NCBI RefSeq assembly: GCF_003097135.1
Contig: NZ_QEQL01000006.1
Location: forward strand, 308,729-372,728
Length of the DNA stretch: 64,000 nucleotides
Direction of reading: 5' to 3'
Source of the DNA: Pseudomonas sp. URIL14HWK12:I12
GTDB taxonomy: Bacteria; Pseudomonadota; Gammaproteobacteria; Pseudomonadales; Pseudomonadaceae
Within the stretch, counting starts at the first letter, position 1; the number at the start of each line of letters is the position of its first letter. The notes under the pieces are model-generated. The model was not told the origin of the DNA and did not search any database. It saw only the letters and a list, made by a program, of their open reading frames with translations. The translations under genes were made by a program, and so were the position numbers. Shown here piece after piece: positions 8,037-16,503 of this stretch.

Positions 8037-9626
8037 ATGCAGCCCGCCCACGGCATCGCCGTAGCCCCCCACGCCCTAGCGTCCACCACCGCGTTGGCTG
8101 TGCTGCGCGATGGCGGCAATGCCATCGAAGCGATGGTAGCGGCGGCGGCCACCATCGCGGTGGCCTATCCGCACATGAATGGTATCGGTGGCGATAGCTT
8201 CTGGCTGATCAGCGCCAACACCGCCACGGGCCGGCAGGTCATGGGTGTAGAAGGCTGCGGCAGCGCGCCAGCGAGGCTGCCGGAGGGCTATTTCGACGGC
8301 ATGCAGAATGTCCCGTATCGAGGCCCAAAGGCAGCGCTCACCCTCGCTGGCACCGTCAGCGCCTGGGAACGCAGCCTTGAAGTGTCACGCACCTTGCTTG
8401 GCGGCCGGCTGCCACTTTCAAGGCTTCTGGAAGACGCCATCGCCCACGCCCGCGACGGCGTGCCGGTGACCGCCAGCCAGCATCGCAGCACGCAGGGCAA
8501 GCTACCAGAGCTGGCGCAGGTGGCCGGCTTCGCCCAAACCTTCCTGGCCGGCGGTGCAGCGCCTGAGGTGGGTGCTCGGTTCCGCCAACCTCGCCTGGCC
8601 AGTACCCTGGAGCAACTGGGCCGCGCCGGGCTCGCCGACTTTTACCAAGGCGAGCTCGCGCGCAGCATGGCGGCTGACCTCTCGGGCGTGGGCAGTGCCC
8701 TGACGCTGGAGGACTTCCTGCAGCACCGCGCACAAACCTGCACCCCACTGATGCTGCAACACAGCCAAGGCCAGGTGTATAACCTGCCGCCACCGACCCA
8801 AGGGCTGGTGTCGTTGCTCATCCTCGGCCTGATGGACCGCCAGCCCGGCGCAAACGCCCACCACCTGAGCGCTGGCTACGTGCACAGTGCAGTAGAGGCG
8901 GCCAAGCAGGCGTTCGCGATACGCGACCGCCACATCACCGACCCGCGGCACATGAGCGTGGAAGCCGTGCACTTCCTGGAGGCGGCGGAGCTGGACGCGC
9001 TGGCCGCCCGCATCGACCCGAACCGGGCTGCCCCGTGGGGCTCGGGCAAGGGCCCGGCCGACACGGTGTGGCTTGGCGTGATCGACAACCAGGGCAACGC
9101 GGTGTCGATGATCCAGAGTATCTACCACGAGTTCGGCTCCGGCATCGTGCTGGCGCAAAGCGGGGTGAACTGGCAAAACCGCGGCGCCTCGTTTTCGCTC
9201 GCCCCCGGGCATATCAATGTGCTCGCACCGGGCAAGCGGCCGTTCCATACACTCAACCCGGCCCTGGCGCACCTGGCCGACGGCCGCCTGATGGCCTACG
9301 GCAGCATGGGCGGTGATGGCCAGCCGCAGAACCAGTCGGCGGTATTCACCCGCGTCGTCAGCCATGGGCTGAGCGCCCAGGAGGCGGTGAGCGCCCCCCG
9401 CTGGCTACTCGGGCGCACCTGGGGGCAAGCCTGCGATTCACTCAAGCTCGAGGGCCGCTTCCCTGATGACACCCTGGCCGAACTTCGGGCGTTGGGGCAT
9501 GAAGTGGAACAGCTGGCCGATTACGACGAAACCTGCGGGCATGCCGGCTGCCTGATCCGCTACCCCGACGGTTCGCTGGAGGGAGGCAGCGACCCTCGTA
9601 GCGATGGCGCCGTGGCAGTGGCTTGA
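8037..9626 (+). CDS. hpxW: Gamma-glutamyltransferase-fold oxamate amidohydrolase
   Basis: A 529-residue Ntn-hydrolase of the gamma-glutamyltransferase superfamily. It has the Gly-rich N-terminal region (GGNAIEAMVAAAATIAVAYP, 26-45) and the autoprocessing nucleophile Thr343 in GPADTVWLGVID, which would become the N-terminus of the small subunit. There is no signal peptide, unlike periplasmic Ggt, so it should be cytoplasmic. The Klebsiella homologue HpxW hydrolyses oxamate to oxalate and ammonia at the end of the ureidoglycine branch. Three bases separate it from hpxK and AGGAG precedes the ATG. It ends the rightward operon and converges on the next gene. Confidence 0.85.
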   Translation: MQPAHGIAVAPHALASTTALAVLRDGGNAIEAMVAAAATIAVAYPHMNGIGGDSFWLISANTATGRQVMGVEGCGSAPARLPEGYFDGMQNVPYRGPKAALTLAGTVSAWERSLEVSRTLLGGRLPLSRLLEDAIAHARDGVPVTASQHRSTQGKLPELAQVAGFAQTFLAGGAAPEVGARFRQPRLASTLEQLGRAGLADFYQGELARSMAADLSGVGSALTLEDFLQHRAQTCTPLMLQHSQGQVYNLPPPTQGLVSLLILGLMDRQPGANAHHLSAGYVHSAVEAAKQAFAIRDRHITDPRHMSVEAVHFLEAAELDALAARIDPNRAAPWGSGKGPADTVWLGVIDNQGNAVSMIQSIYHEFGSGIVLAQSGVNWQNRGASFSLAPGHINVLAPGKRPFHTLNPALAHLADGRLMAYGSMGGDGQPQNQSAVFTRVVSHGLSAQEAVSAPRWLLGRTWGQACDSLKLEGRFPDDTLAELRALGHEVEQLADYDETCGHAGCLIRYPDGSLEGGSDPRSDGAVAVA

Positions 9627-9639
9627 ACAGGCGCTTGCC

Positions 9640-10980
9640 TCAACCCGGTAGTGAAGCCGTATCGGGCAGGCTCTGAAGTACCTGCGCCAGGGCATGCTCA
9701 AGCGGCATGCCGCTGGCCAGCGCTTCGCTCAACCGCTCGATGGAGGCCAGGGCCTGGTCCGCGCCCAGTGCGCGGATCATCAGCCGCCGCGCCATGGCCC
9801 CGTTAGCCGGTTCGGTTGCCGAACCGGCCCAGGCTTCGCTGCGATGTGAGAACGCGGCCCAGGCCAGGGAGCCTGCACTGTTCTCGCTGAGGCCGAAAAG
9901 ATCTTCGAAGACCATGCCCAATGTGCCGGCCGGCTGCTGCTCGGGGCGGCGCCAACAGCGGACTTCCAATGCCTCTCGGCGGGCGCGCTCCAGGGCGCGG
10001 CGCAGCTTGCCCGGGATCGTGGCGGCCGCTTTGGCGCGGTTGTAAAAGGTGTGCCGGGACAGGCTCGCGGCGTCGCGGACCACCCGCCAGATCAATGACC
10101 ACAACTGCGCCACGCAGTAATGCTCAAGCCCTGCACGCAAGATGCTGCACACCTCGGCGCGCTCCTCGTCGAACACCTCGTGAGCGTAGAGCGCCGCCTG
10201 CATCTCGAAATAGGCCATGCAGTCGGCCACCGAGTAATCCAGCCACAGGTCATAGAGCCGCGGTGCGTCGTCGAACAGCCTGCCCTGCTGGGGCCGGACC
10301 ATGCTCACAAGGCCCTCCCCGTCCAAGGCCGGCGCAAGGGAGTACACCTTCGCCGAGGGCCGAGCCATCAAGCTGCCATGCTCCAGAAAATAGGTGCCGT
10401 CGCTTGCCTTCATCGGCTCTTCGCGCAGCACTCCGGCTTGGCGCAGCCGCTCAAGAAACTGCGGGGCGTGCGCTGCAACTAGCCCGTGGCATTCGGTGGC
10501 GCGAAACTCACCGGCGCCCAGGCGCGGCGCCAGCGCGGCGTCCAGCGCCATTAACAGCAGCGCGCTGTCGTCAGCGAGCGCGCCGTAGCTGGTTACCTGC
10601 GCAGGCTGGGCCTGCATGTAGGCCTGGAGCTTCTCGGCCAGCGCCCGCTCCTCCCGGGCGCGGGCCTCCAACATGGCATGCGCCAGCTTGGCCGCGCAGG
10701 CATCGCAAGGCCGGTGTGCACGCACCAGCGAGGGCTGCACGGCCGAGCGGCTGGTAATTGCGATGGCAGCCTGGCAACGGGGGCAGCGCTGGTTTTCGTC
10801 CAGTACCCGGCAATGCTCGCGCAAAAACTGCGTGAGCTGGGCGGCTTGGCGCAGGTCGCGAAACGGTAGCAAGTCACGCACACGCTCAAGGAAGCGGCCG
10901 TCTTGGTCCGCCGCCCAGTAACGACTGGCGAGCGAGGCGATTTCAGGGTCGTCAGTGAGCATGTGAAGGGTGATGTTCAT
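9640..10980 (-). CDS. Unidentified protein with Cys4 zinc-ribbon-like motif
   Basis: A 446-residue soluble protein I do not recognise. Near the N-terminus two CxxC pairs (Cys66/Cys69 in CPRC and Cys92/Cys95 in CDAC) are spaced like a treble-clef or zinc ribbon. The rest is mostly alpha-helical, with an Arg-rich stretch around residues 325-350 (RHTFYNRAKAAATIPGKLRR) suggesting nucleic-acid or ribosome contact. No signal peptide or membrane segment is seen. The ATG at 10980 is chosen because the upstream alternative at 11010 adds only a non-conserved-looking leader. It converges with hpxW, 13 bp apart. No function is assigned. Confidence 0.75.
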   Translation of the reverse strand: MNITLHMLTDDPEIASLASRYWAADQDGRFLERVRDLLPFRDLRQAAQLTQFLREHCRVLDENQRCPRCQAAIAITSRSAVQPSLVRAHRPCDACAAKLAHAMLEARAREERALAEKLQAYMQAQPAQVTSYGALADDSALLLMALDAALAPRLGAGEFRATECHGLVAAHAPQFLERLRQAGVLREEPMKASDGTYFLEHGSLMARPSAKVYSLAPALDGEGLVSMVRPQQGRLFDDAPRLYDLWLDYSVADCMAYFEMQAALYAHEVFDEERAEVCSILRAGLEHYCVAQLWSLIWRVVRDAASLSRHTFYNRAKAAATIPGKLRRALERARREALEVRCWRRPEQQPAGTLGMVFEDLFGLSENSAGSLAWAAFSHRSEAWAGSATEPANGAMARRLMIRALGADQALASIERLSEALASGMPLEHALAQVLQSLPDTASLPG

Positions 10981-11103
10981 AGGCCGCCCGGCTCCGGTGG
11001 TTGTCAGCAAATGTGAAGGGAGGCGAACCTTAGCGGGCTGAACAAGACCGTTCCATCGGGCGTTTCCGACAGTTCTGTAGGAAAAATTACCAAGCTTGAG
11101 ATA

Positions 11104-11136
11104 ACTGGCCCATCCCCGGTACGGGCATGGGCCAGT
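11104..11136 (-). terminator. Hairpin after the chitinase/LPMO gene
   Basis: A perfect 10-bp stem (ACTGGCCCAT / ATGGGCCAGT) lies 6 bp beyond the stop codon of the leftward chitinase gene. No strong U tract follows on that strand, so it may be a transcript 3'-end-protecting stem rather than a strong terminator. Confidence 0.5.
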
Positions 11137-11142
11137 GCCTAT

Positions 11143-13734
11143 TCAGGCAAGTGGGCTCCACAGCGTCGGCGCCTGTTCAGGGCTCCAGGCAGAGTTGGAC
11201 ACGTGGGCCTGGATGCAGCGATAACCCGCCCCCTTGTAACTGACCTGGTCACCCACGCGGTAGCTCACCCCGGCCGAGCTCCAAGGGCGGGTGCCCTCCT
11301 CGCCCTGCGGTGTGACCCGCAACACGTTGCTGGGCACCGATTCGCCGCTGGCGTTGTAGGCAGTCACGAAGAACTCGTACTCCACCCCTTCGCTAAGCCC
11401 TTCGGCGGTGTAGGTCAGCGCTGGAGGGCTCAATTGCTCCAGAAGCGCGCCGTCTCGGTAGAGGCGATAGCCGTCTACACCGGCCTGGCCAGTAGCGGGC
11501 GCGCCCCACATCAGGCTGGCGCTACGGGCAGTCACGCCCATCGCATGCAGCGCCAGGGGCTCGGTCGGTTTTACGCCCTCTTCCAACGGCAAGGTAGCGG
11601 CGCTCACGCGCGCGGGCTGCGAACGATGGCCCTCGCGATCTACCGCAACCACCTCGTAGGCATAGGCGGTTCCAGGTTGCAGGCCTTCATCCAGCCATTC
11701 CAGGTCATGGGCACCCCGGTAAGCGGCGGGCTGGCCGTCACGGGCGATTTCATACCCCGCGGCTGCGGTGCCGGACGTACTGGCCTGCCATGCCAGGCCG
11801 ATGCTGCTGGTGGTGCGGGTAGCGACGCGCAGGTTGGATGGGCTGCCGGGCTCACCTGTGGAGCCAGCTTCGAAACTCAGGTCGACGACCTGATAGAACG
11901 CCATGCCGGTATCGGCCACCTCCCATACTGCCAGCAAGACGTGGTAACCCTCACGGTAAGGCAGGGTTATCTCATGCACGGTGGGGTCGGGGGGCAGCAG
12001 CTCTTCGCGATATCGCCAGGTCGGTACCAGATCGAATTGCACCGTGGTGAACGGCTCGCTCTCGAACTGGGCACGGCTGAGCTTTTTCGACGGGTCCCAA
12101 TCCGGGCGCGTGATGAAGTAGTTCCAGCGCCGCGCGGCGTGGATCGCAGAGTAATGCCACTCGAAGCGCAGGCTCTGGCGGGCTTGCACCGAATGCGTCG
12201 GCCAGGGCGCACCGGTTTCGCTGGCCACCTCATCCAGCAAGCGCGCCTGAGGGTGCCCGGCGCTGGCGATCTGGCCGTCGGCAGGCTGCAGGTGGCTAGG
12301 CGAGTCGTCGGGGCCGCCAACAGGGTCGATCAGGCCCGTTTGGTAAGCCGGGAAAAACTTGCCGGCCTCCAGTGAGTAGGGGATCGAAGCGTCCATCCCT
12401 GCAACGCCACGCTCCCAGGCCCGCACGGCGCGAGACTTAGGCAGAAACACGCCGCCGTGAGCCGGCGTGATCGGCGCCCCTTGGCTGTTGCTTGCGCCCC
12501 ACAGGTTGTGCGCCGCATCGGGCGCCCAATCCATGCGGGCTGTGTGTTTGCCCTTGCACAGGTACTTTTGACCTTTCCACATCACTGTGTCTCCCCGAAC
12601 GTACAGCTTGCCTTCCTGCCATTGAGCCGGTTCTGGTTCCGGCTCTGGATCTGGATCCGGCTCTGGGTCCGGGCCTGGGCCTTCCCCGCCCTCGGTGATC
12701 CAACGATAACGCTCGACGAACTCCCACCCGTAGGGCGTGCCCTCTCTACTGCGGCCTGCATCCCAGTTGACCGACCAGGTCATCAGCCCGCGCACTGGGG
12801 TTCCTTGCTCGGTAAGCCGAAGCAGAGCAGTGTTGGCTTTCTCCGCTTCGTCTACATAACCGGTTGCAGCGGCGTCGACGTTCGAGGGCAGGCCGATCAC
12901 GAACTTATCGGCGGGAATTTTCAGATAGCCGCGCGTGCCATGCACGAGGCTATCGGTGAGGTAGAACAGAAAGTCTGCCTTCTGCGCATCGTTATTCTGG
13001 GTCAGCCAAAGGTTGAGCTCATCGACCCAGACGCCGTCGCCGCCCTGGTTGTAGAACTGCGGCGCGATGAAGTCGTAATAGCCTTCCAAGCCGCTGATAT
13101 AGGGCTCGTAGGCATTGCCGGGCTTCAAGTAGGGAAACTCCGGGGCCATGCTGATGATGAAATGCTTGCCCTGCCCGGCGTAGTGATCGCGCACCAGTTT
13201 CAGCGCGGCCGGGATCACCTGTGCATTGGCACCGGCTTTGATGGCGCTTTGTTCCAGGTCGATGTCCAGGCCGTCGAAACCATAGGTCTCCACAAGGCGT
13301 ACCAGCTCGAACGCGAATGCCTGCTCGTCGCCCTCGCGAAACTCGATCTCGGCATCGGCACCGCCCAGGGAAATCAGTACGGCGCGGCCTTGGGCATTGA
13401 GCGCTCCGACTTGTTGGCGAAACGCTTCATCACTGAGCGCATAGGGCTTGAAGGTCGGGATGCCATGGCCTTTCATGAAGGCAACGGCCACTACGTTGTA
13501 AGGCGTAGGCACGTCGGTGAGCTGCAGAGCGGCGAACTCCCCACGCTGATAGCCGTCGCCACCCGGGTTGGGGGCCCAGTTGTGCCAGAAACCCATGAGA
13601 ATCTTTTTGCCGCGAATGTTAGGCATCGTGCTGGCGGCATCTTCGACCCGCAGACCTGCTGCCGACCGTTTTCGAGCGATCGTTGCCTTGAGCGTTTTCG
13701 CTGCATGCTCGAACCAGCGTGTTGGCTTTGCCAT
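11143..13734 (-). CDS. Multimodular chitinase: GH18-CBM5/12-AA10-FnIII-FnIII-CBM5/12
   Basis: An 863-residue chitin-active protein. The GH18 catalytic domain (about 40-345) carries DGLDIDLE with catalytic Glu161. A Pro/Glu/Asp linker leads to a CBM5/12 module (about 368-415), then an AA10 lytic polysaccharide monooxygenase-like module (about 426-630). That module has HGGVFLPKSR beginning at His426, His532 in HAARRWNYFITR and an axial Phe region (YQVVDLSF). Two fibronectin III domains (about 635-815) and a terminal CBM5/12 (about 818-863) follow. The ATG at 13734 follows AGAGGA; an upstream start at 13827 lacks one. The N-terminus is basic without a signal-peptide core, so export would be non-classical, as for P. 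aeruginosa ChiC. The AA10 copper brace normally needs an N-terminal His, which is internal here. Confidence 0.88.
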   Translation of the reverse strand: MAKPTRWFEHAAKTLKATIARKRSAAGLRVEDAASTMPNIRGKKILMGFWHNWAPNPGGDGYQRGEFAALQLTDVPTPYNVVAVAFMKGHGIPTFKPYALSDEAFRQQVGALNAQGRAVLISLGGADAEIEFREGDEQAFAFELVRLVETYGFDGLDIDLEQSAIKAGANAQVIPAALKLVRDHYAGQGKHFIISMAPEFPYLKPGNAYEPYISGLEGYYDFIAPQFYNQGGDGVWVDELNLWLTQNNDAQKADFLFYLTDSLVHGTRGYLKIPADKFVIGLPSNVDAAATGYVDEAEKANTALLRLTEQGTPVRGLMTWSVNWDAGRSREGTPYGWEFVERYRWITEGGEGPGPDPEPDPDPEPEPEPAQWQEGKLYVRGDTVMWKGQKYLCKGKHTARMDWAPDAAHNLWGASNSQGAPITPAHGGVFLPKSRAVRAWERGVAGMDASIPYSLEAGKFFPAYQTGLIDPVGGPDDSPSHLQPADGQIASAGHPQARLLDEVASETGAPWPTHSVQARQSLRFEWHYSAIHAARRWNYFITRPDWDPSKKLSRAQFESEPFTTVQFDLVPTWRYREELLPPDPTVHEITLPYREGYHVLLAVWEVADTGMAFYQVVDLSFEAGSTGEPGSPSNLRVATRTTSSIGLAWQASTSGTAAAGYEIARDGQPAAYRGAHDLEWLDEGLQPGTAYAYEVVAVDREGHRSQPARVSAATLPLEEGVKPTEPLALHAMGVTARSASLMWGAPATGQAGVDGYRLYRDGALLEQLSPPALTYTAEGLSEGVEYEFFVTAYNASGESVPSNVLRVTPQGEEGTRPWSSAGVSYRVGDQVSYKGAGYRCIQAHVSNSAWSPEQAPTLWSPLA

Positions 13735-13862
13735 GCTGTTCAATCCTCTGTTTGTCAGTGCGCAGGACTGCCGGGCAAGCGCAAGGCGACAGGACGTCGC
13801 CGACACCCATGGTAGGGACAAACACAAGGTGACAAAGCTGGCAAATCTACTGGTTTTCGTGC

Positions 13863-14465
13863 CTAGAGGCCGAGCCCGCGCAATGCGGCCTCGGTTCGGC
13901 TCGCCACGCCGAGAGCTTTGAACAGAGCCGAAACATGGATGCGCACCGTGAACGGCGAAATGCCCAGCTCACGCGCGATTTCTTTGTTGCTCTTGCCGGC
14001 GGTGATCAACCGCAGTACGTCCTGCTGGCGAGGCGTCAAGGGCAACGGTGCCGTGCCCTGCCGAGCGCCCTGGGAAGGTAGGCACACCAGCACCTGCCCA
14101 GCGCATGCCGCCATCAAGGTGTCGCAGAACTGCCTGGCAGGCACTCCTTTACCGATGAAAGCATTCGCGCCTGCGGCAATGGCCTGGCGGGCGATCGAAT
14201 GCCGTTCGAGCATCGATACCACCACGATCACTGAGCTTGGAAACGCCTGCCGCAGGCGGGTTACGTGGGCAGTGCCGTAGACACCCGGAAAGCACAGGTC
14301 CAGAACGATCACCCGCGGCGCGGCCCCCGACTGCGCCAACGCCTCGACCTCATCGACCGTTGCTGCTTGTTCGATGGTGGCATCAGGTATCAAGCGTTTA
14401 ACATTGCGCGCTACACCCTCGCGAAACAGTGGGTGGTCGTCGGCGATGATGATGCGATCGGCCAC
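13863..14465 (-). CDS. LuxR-type (NarL) response regulator
   Basis: A 200-residue two-domain regulator. The receiver domain (1-120) has acidic Asp9/Asp10, phospho-acceptor Asp56 in VIVLDLCFP and Lys in FIGKGVPARQF. The C-terminal LuxR helix-turn-helix (about 138-198) contains LTPRQQDVLRLITAGKSNKEIA. It is divergent from a histidine kinase gene with 36 bp between starts, so the two form a likely cognate pair sharing a compact control region. The adjacent chitinase gene lies downstream on the same strand, 128 bp away, and could be a target; that is inference. Confidence 0.9.
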   Translation of the reverse strand: MADRIIIADDHPLFREGVARNVKRLIPDATIEQAATVDEVEALAQSGAAPRVIVLDLCFPGVYGTAHVTRLRQAFPSSVIVVVSMLERHSIARQAIAAGANAFIGKGVPARQFCDTLMAACAGQVLVCLPSQGARQGTAPLPLTPRQQDVLRLITAGKSNKEIARELGISPFTVRIHVSALFKALGVASRTEAALRGLGL

Positions 14466-14501
14466 GGGGTTACCGGCCCCCTGCCAGAGGAAAGCACTGC
14501 C

Positions 14502-15809
14502 ATGTATCCCATGAAAGACACCGAACTGGAGCAGGCCACCGTGAGATTGGTGGTGGCAAGTTGCGCTGCGCTGTATGTGGCGGTGGTATCGATGTTGCCG
14601 AGCTCGGTATTTGCATCATTCGCTCCGGTGTTGGCCTACAGCTTTTTCTTTCTGATTGTATCTGCACTGTTACGCCGCCATATCAAGAAACGCCCCGGCT
14701 ATCGCCCGCTGCGCCGGTTGATGGAAATGCTCCATGACTATGCCGCCATTACCTTCGCCATGGTGCTCGGCGGTGAGCCGGCACTGCCGCTGTACGCGGT
14801 GCTCTTGTGGGTGACCGTCGGTAATGCCGTGCGCTTCGGCCGCCGTGACCTGGCATTGGCCACCACGCTGGGCCTGAGCTCGCTGGCTTTGGCCTGGTAC
14901 CTCACGCCCATGTGGCAGGCCCATCCGTTCATGGTGGTTGCCCTGGTGCTGGCTATGCTCGCTGTGCCCAGCTATGCCTGTTTTCTCACCCGGCAAGCAC
15001 ACCGGATCGCCGCCGAACACCAGCGCGGCCACCTGGAGAACTCGAGGTTTCTGGCCCAGGCCAGCCACGACCTGCGCCAGCCGATTCAGTCGATCGGGCT
15101 GTTCACCGCATGCCTGCGCGAAGGGCCGCTCGACGCCACACAGCAGCGCATGGTCGACAACATCGACCAGTCGCTGCTCAATGCCTCGCAGCTGTTCCGG
15201 CGTTTTCTCGACGGTTACCAGATGGACCGCAGCCCGCTGCAGCCTGTAGCCCAAGCGGTCGACCTGCACCAGTTGGTGGAGGAAGCCTTGCGCCCCTTCG
15301 AGCAACAAGCCCGCGCCAGCGGCGTTGTACTCAGCTCGCGATTGACCCGGCGCCTCGTGGAAAGCGACCCGGACCTGCTGGCCCGCATGCTGCAAAACCT
15401 GATCGCCAACGCCCTCACCTACGCCCCCGGCAGCCGTGTTCTGGTCGGCACCCGGCGCTGCGCTACGGGCTGGTGGCTGCAAGTGCATGACAACGGCCCC
15501 GGAATGGCCCAAGCGCAGTTGGCCCGGATATTCGATGAGTGCTACCGGATCACGGCGAGCGCTTCGGTCCCGGGCCAGGGCCTGGGGTTGGCGATCGTCA
15601 GCCAGCTGGCTCAAAGCTTGGGCATGAGCGTTGCGATTCGCTCCCGGCCAGGGCAAGGTACGTGCGTCGGCGTGGGCCCGCTGCGGCCAATCGACACCGG
15701 GCTGGCGCGCGCCCCGCTGCCCGGCCTGCATATGCGCGCTGAACCAGCCGAGGGCTTGCAAAGGATGGAACAGCCGCAGCGCGCAGGCCGGGCTGCGGAT
15801 CACTGGTAG
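14502..15809 (+). CDS. Membrane sensor histidine kinase
   Basis: A 435-residue kinase with four to five N-terminal membrane helices (about 14-57, 79-104, 117-134, 142-162) and almost no periplasmic domain. The dimerisation helix carries His189 (QASHDLRQPIQSIGLF). The ATPase domain has an N-box (NLIANAL, 299-305), a G1 box (DNGPGM, 330-335) and a G2 box (GQGLGLAI). The start at 14502 has AGAGGAAAG upstream; an in-frame start at 14265 lies inside the divergent regulator gene. The 3' end overlaps the convergent lipoprotein gene by 10 bp. The input signal is unknown, and the membrane-embedded sensor suggests an envelope or lipid cue. Confidence 0.9.
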   Translation: MYPMKDTELEQATVRLVVASCAALYVAVVSMLPSSVFASFAPVLAYSFFFLIVSALLRRHIKKRPGYRPLRRLMEMLHDYAAITFAMVLGGEPALPLYAVLLWVTVGNAVRFGRRDLALATTLGLSSLALAWYLTPMWQAHPFMVVALVLAMLAVPSYACFLTRQAHRIAAEHQRGHLENSRFLAQASHDLRQPIQSIGLFTACLREGPLDATQQRMVDNIDQSLLNASQLFRRFLDGYQMDRSPLQPVAQAVDLHQLVEEALRPFEQQARASGVVLSSRLTRRLVESDPDLLARMLQNLIANALTYAPGSRVLVGTRRCATGWWLQVHDNGPGMAQAQLARIFDECYRITASASVPGQGLGLAIVSQLAQSLGMSVAIRSRPGQGTCVGVGPLRPIDTGLARAPLPGLHMRAEPAEGLQRMEQPQRAGRAADHW

Positions 15810-16309
15810 CTGAAATCTTTCACCACGCCCTTGGCAAAGCGAACGGTAACGTTGCGCGGGCCGTTGCCTGCCGCCCCACCTTGCTGGCCCTTGAGCGCCC
15901 CATTGGCGAACTCGAGGATATCGGACGCATAGCCGCCTTGAGAGGTGTTGCGATTGATGCTGGTATTGACCCGGTTGCGAGTCTGGGTAGGCAGTGAGTT
16001 GGTCAGGCCGCTCAGCGGGCCGCTGTCACTGGCGCTTGCAGTGCCGGTATCACGCAGGTATTGCCAGGTTTCTTCGCCAGCGCCGGTGGCCTGGCGAGTG
16101 GTTGGCGCGCCCATGGCGGTCAACACCTGGTCGGAGGTCGTCTTGCCGGGCACCAGGGTGCGGTTGAGCTGCACCAGGTCGAAAGGTTGAGTCTGCGCGG
16201 GTTGGCCAGTGAGGCTGTTGATCACGTTGAGCCCGCCGCCGGTGCCATTGGGCATGTTGGCGCAGCCTGCCAAGGCCAGGGCAGCGATCACGAAAAGAGG
16301 CTTTTTCAC
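15800..16309 (-). CDS. BamE/SmpA-like outer-membrane lipoprotein
   Basis: A 169-residue lipoprotein. A short GTG-initiated signal (VKKPLFVIAALALAGCA) has the lipobox LAGC, cleaved before a Cys near residue 16. The mature part has the SmpA/OmlA/BamE-like pattern PGKTTSDQVLTAMGAPT followed by TWQYL, and a Gly/Ala/Asn-rich tail. The GTG at 16309 has AAGGA upstream; an ATG further out at 16450 would give a 47-residue leader that hides the lipobox. The true bamE is elsewhere in Pseudomonas, so this is a paralogue of unknown role. Confidence 0.8.
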   Translation of the reverse strand: MKKPLFVIAALALAGCANMPNGTGGGLNVINSLTGQPAQTQPFDLVQLNRTLVPGKTTSDQVLTAMGAPTTRQATGAGEETWQYLRDTGTASASDSGPLSGLTNSLPTQTRNRVNTSINRNTSQGGYASDILEFANGALKGQQGGAAGNGPRNVTVRFAKGVVKDFSYQ

Positions 16310-16503
16310 AGGTCCGGTTCCTTGCGCGGGACCCTCGCCACACCCCAATAGGGGTACCACGAGCTCGCCGGGTCCATGGCGCTGTTGTATGCAAAATGAA
16401 TGAAAGGTGGTTTGCCGCGACAGTAAACACCCCACCCCCTCCACCACCAATAGTACGGATGTGCTAATTCAGGGCACTCGTGGCTATCGGTGGTGTCGCG
16501 CTT

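Noticed and set aside
12457..13815. 452-residue open frame on the plus strand opposite the chitinase
   Set aside because: It mirrors the GH18 gene, has no family motif and is a typical GC-rich antisense frame.
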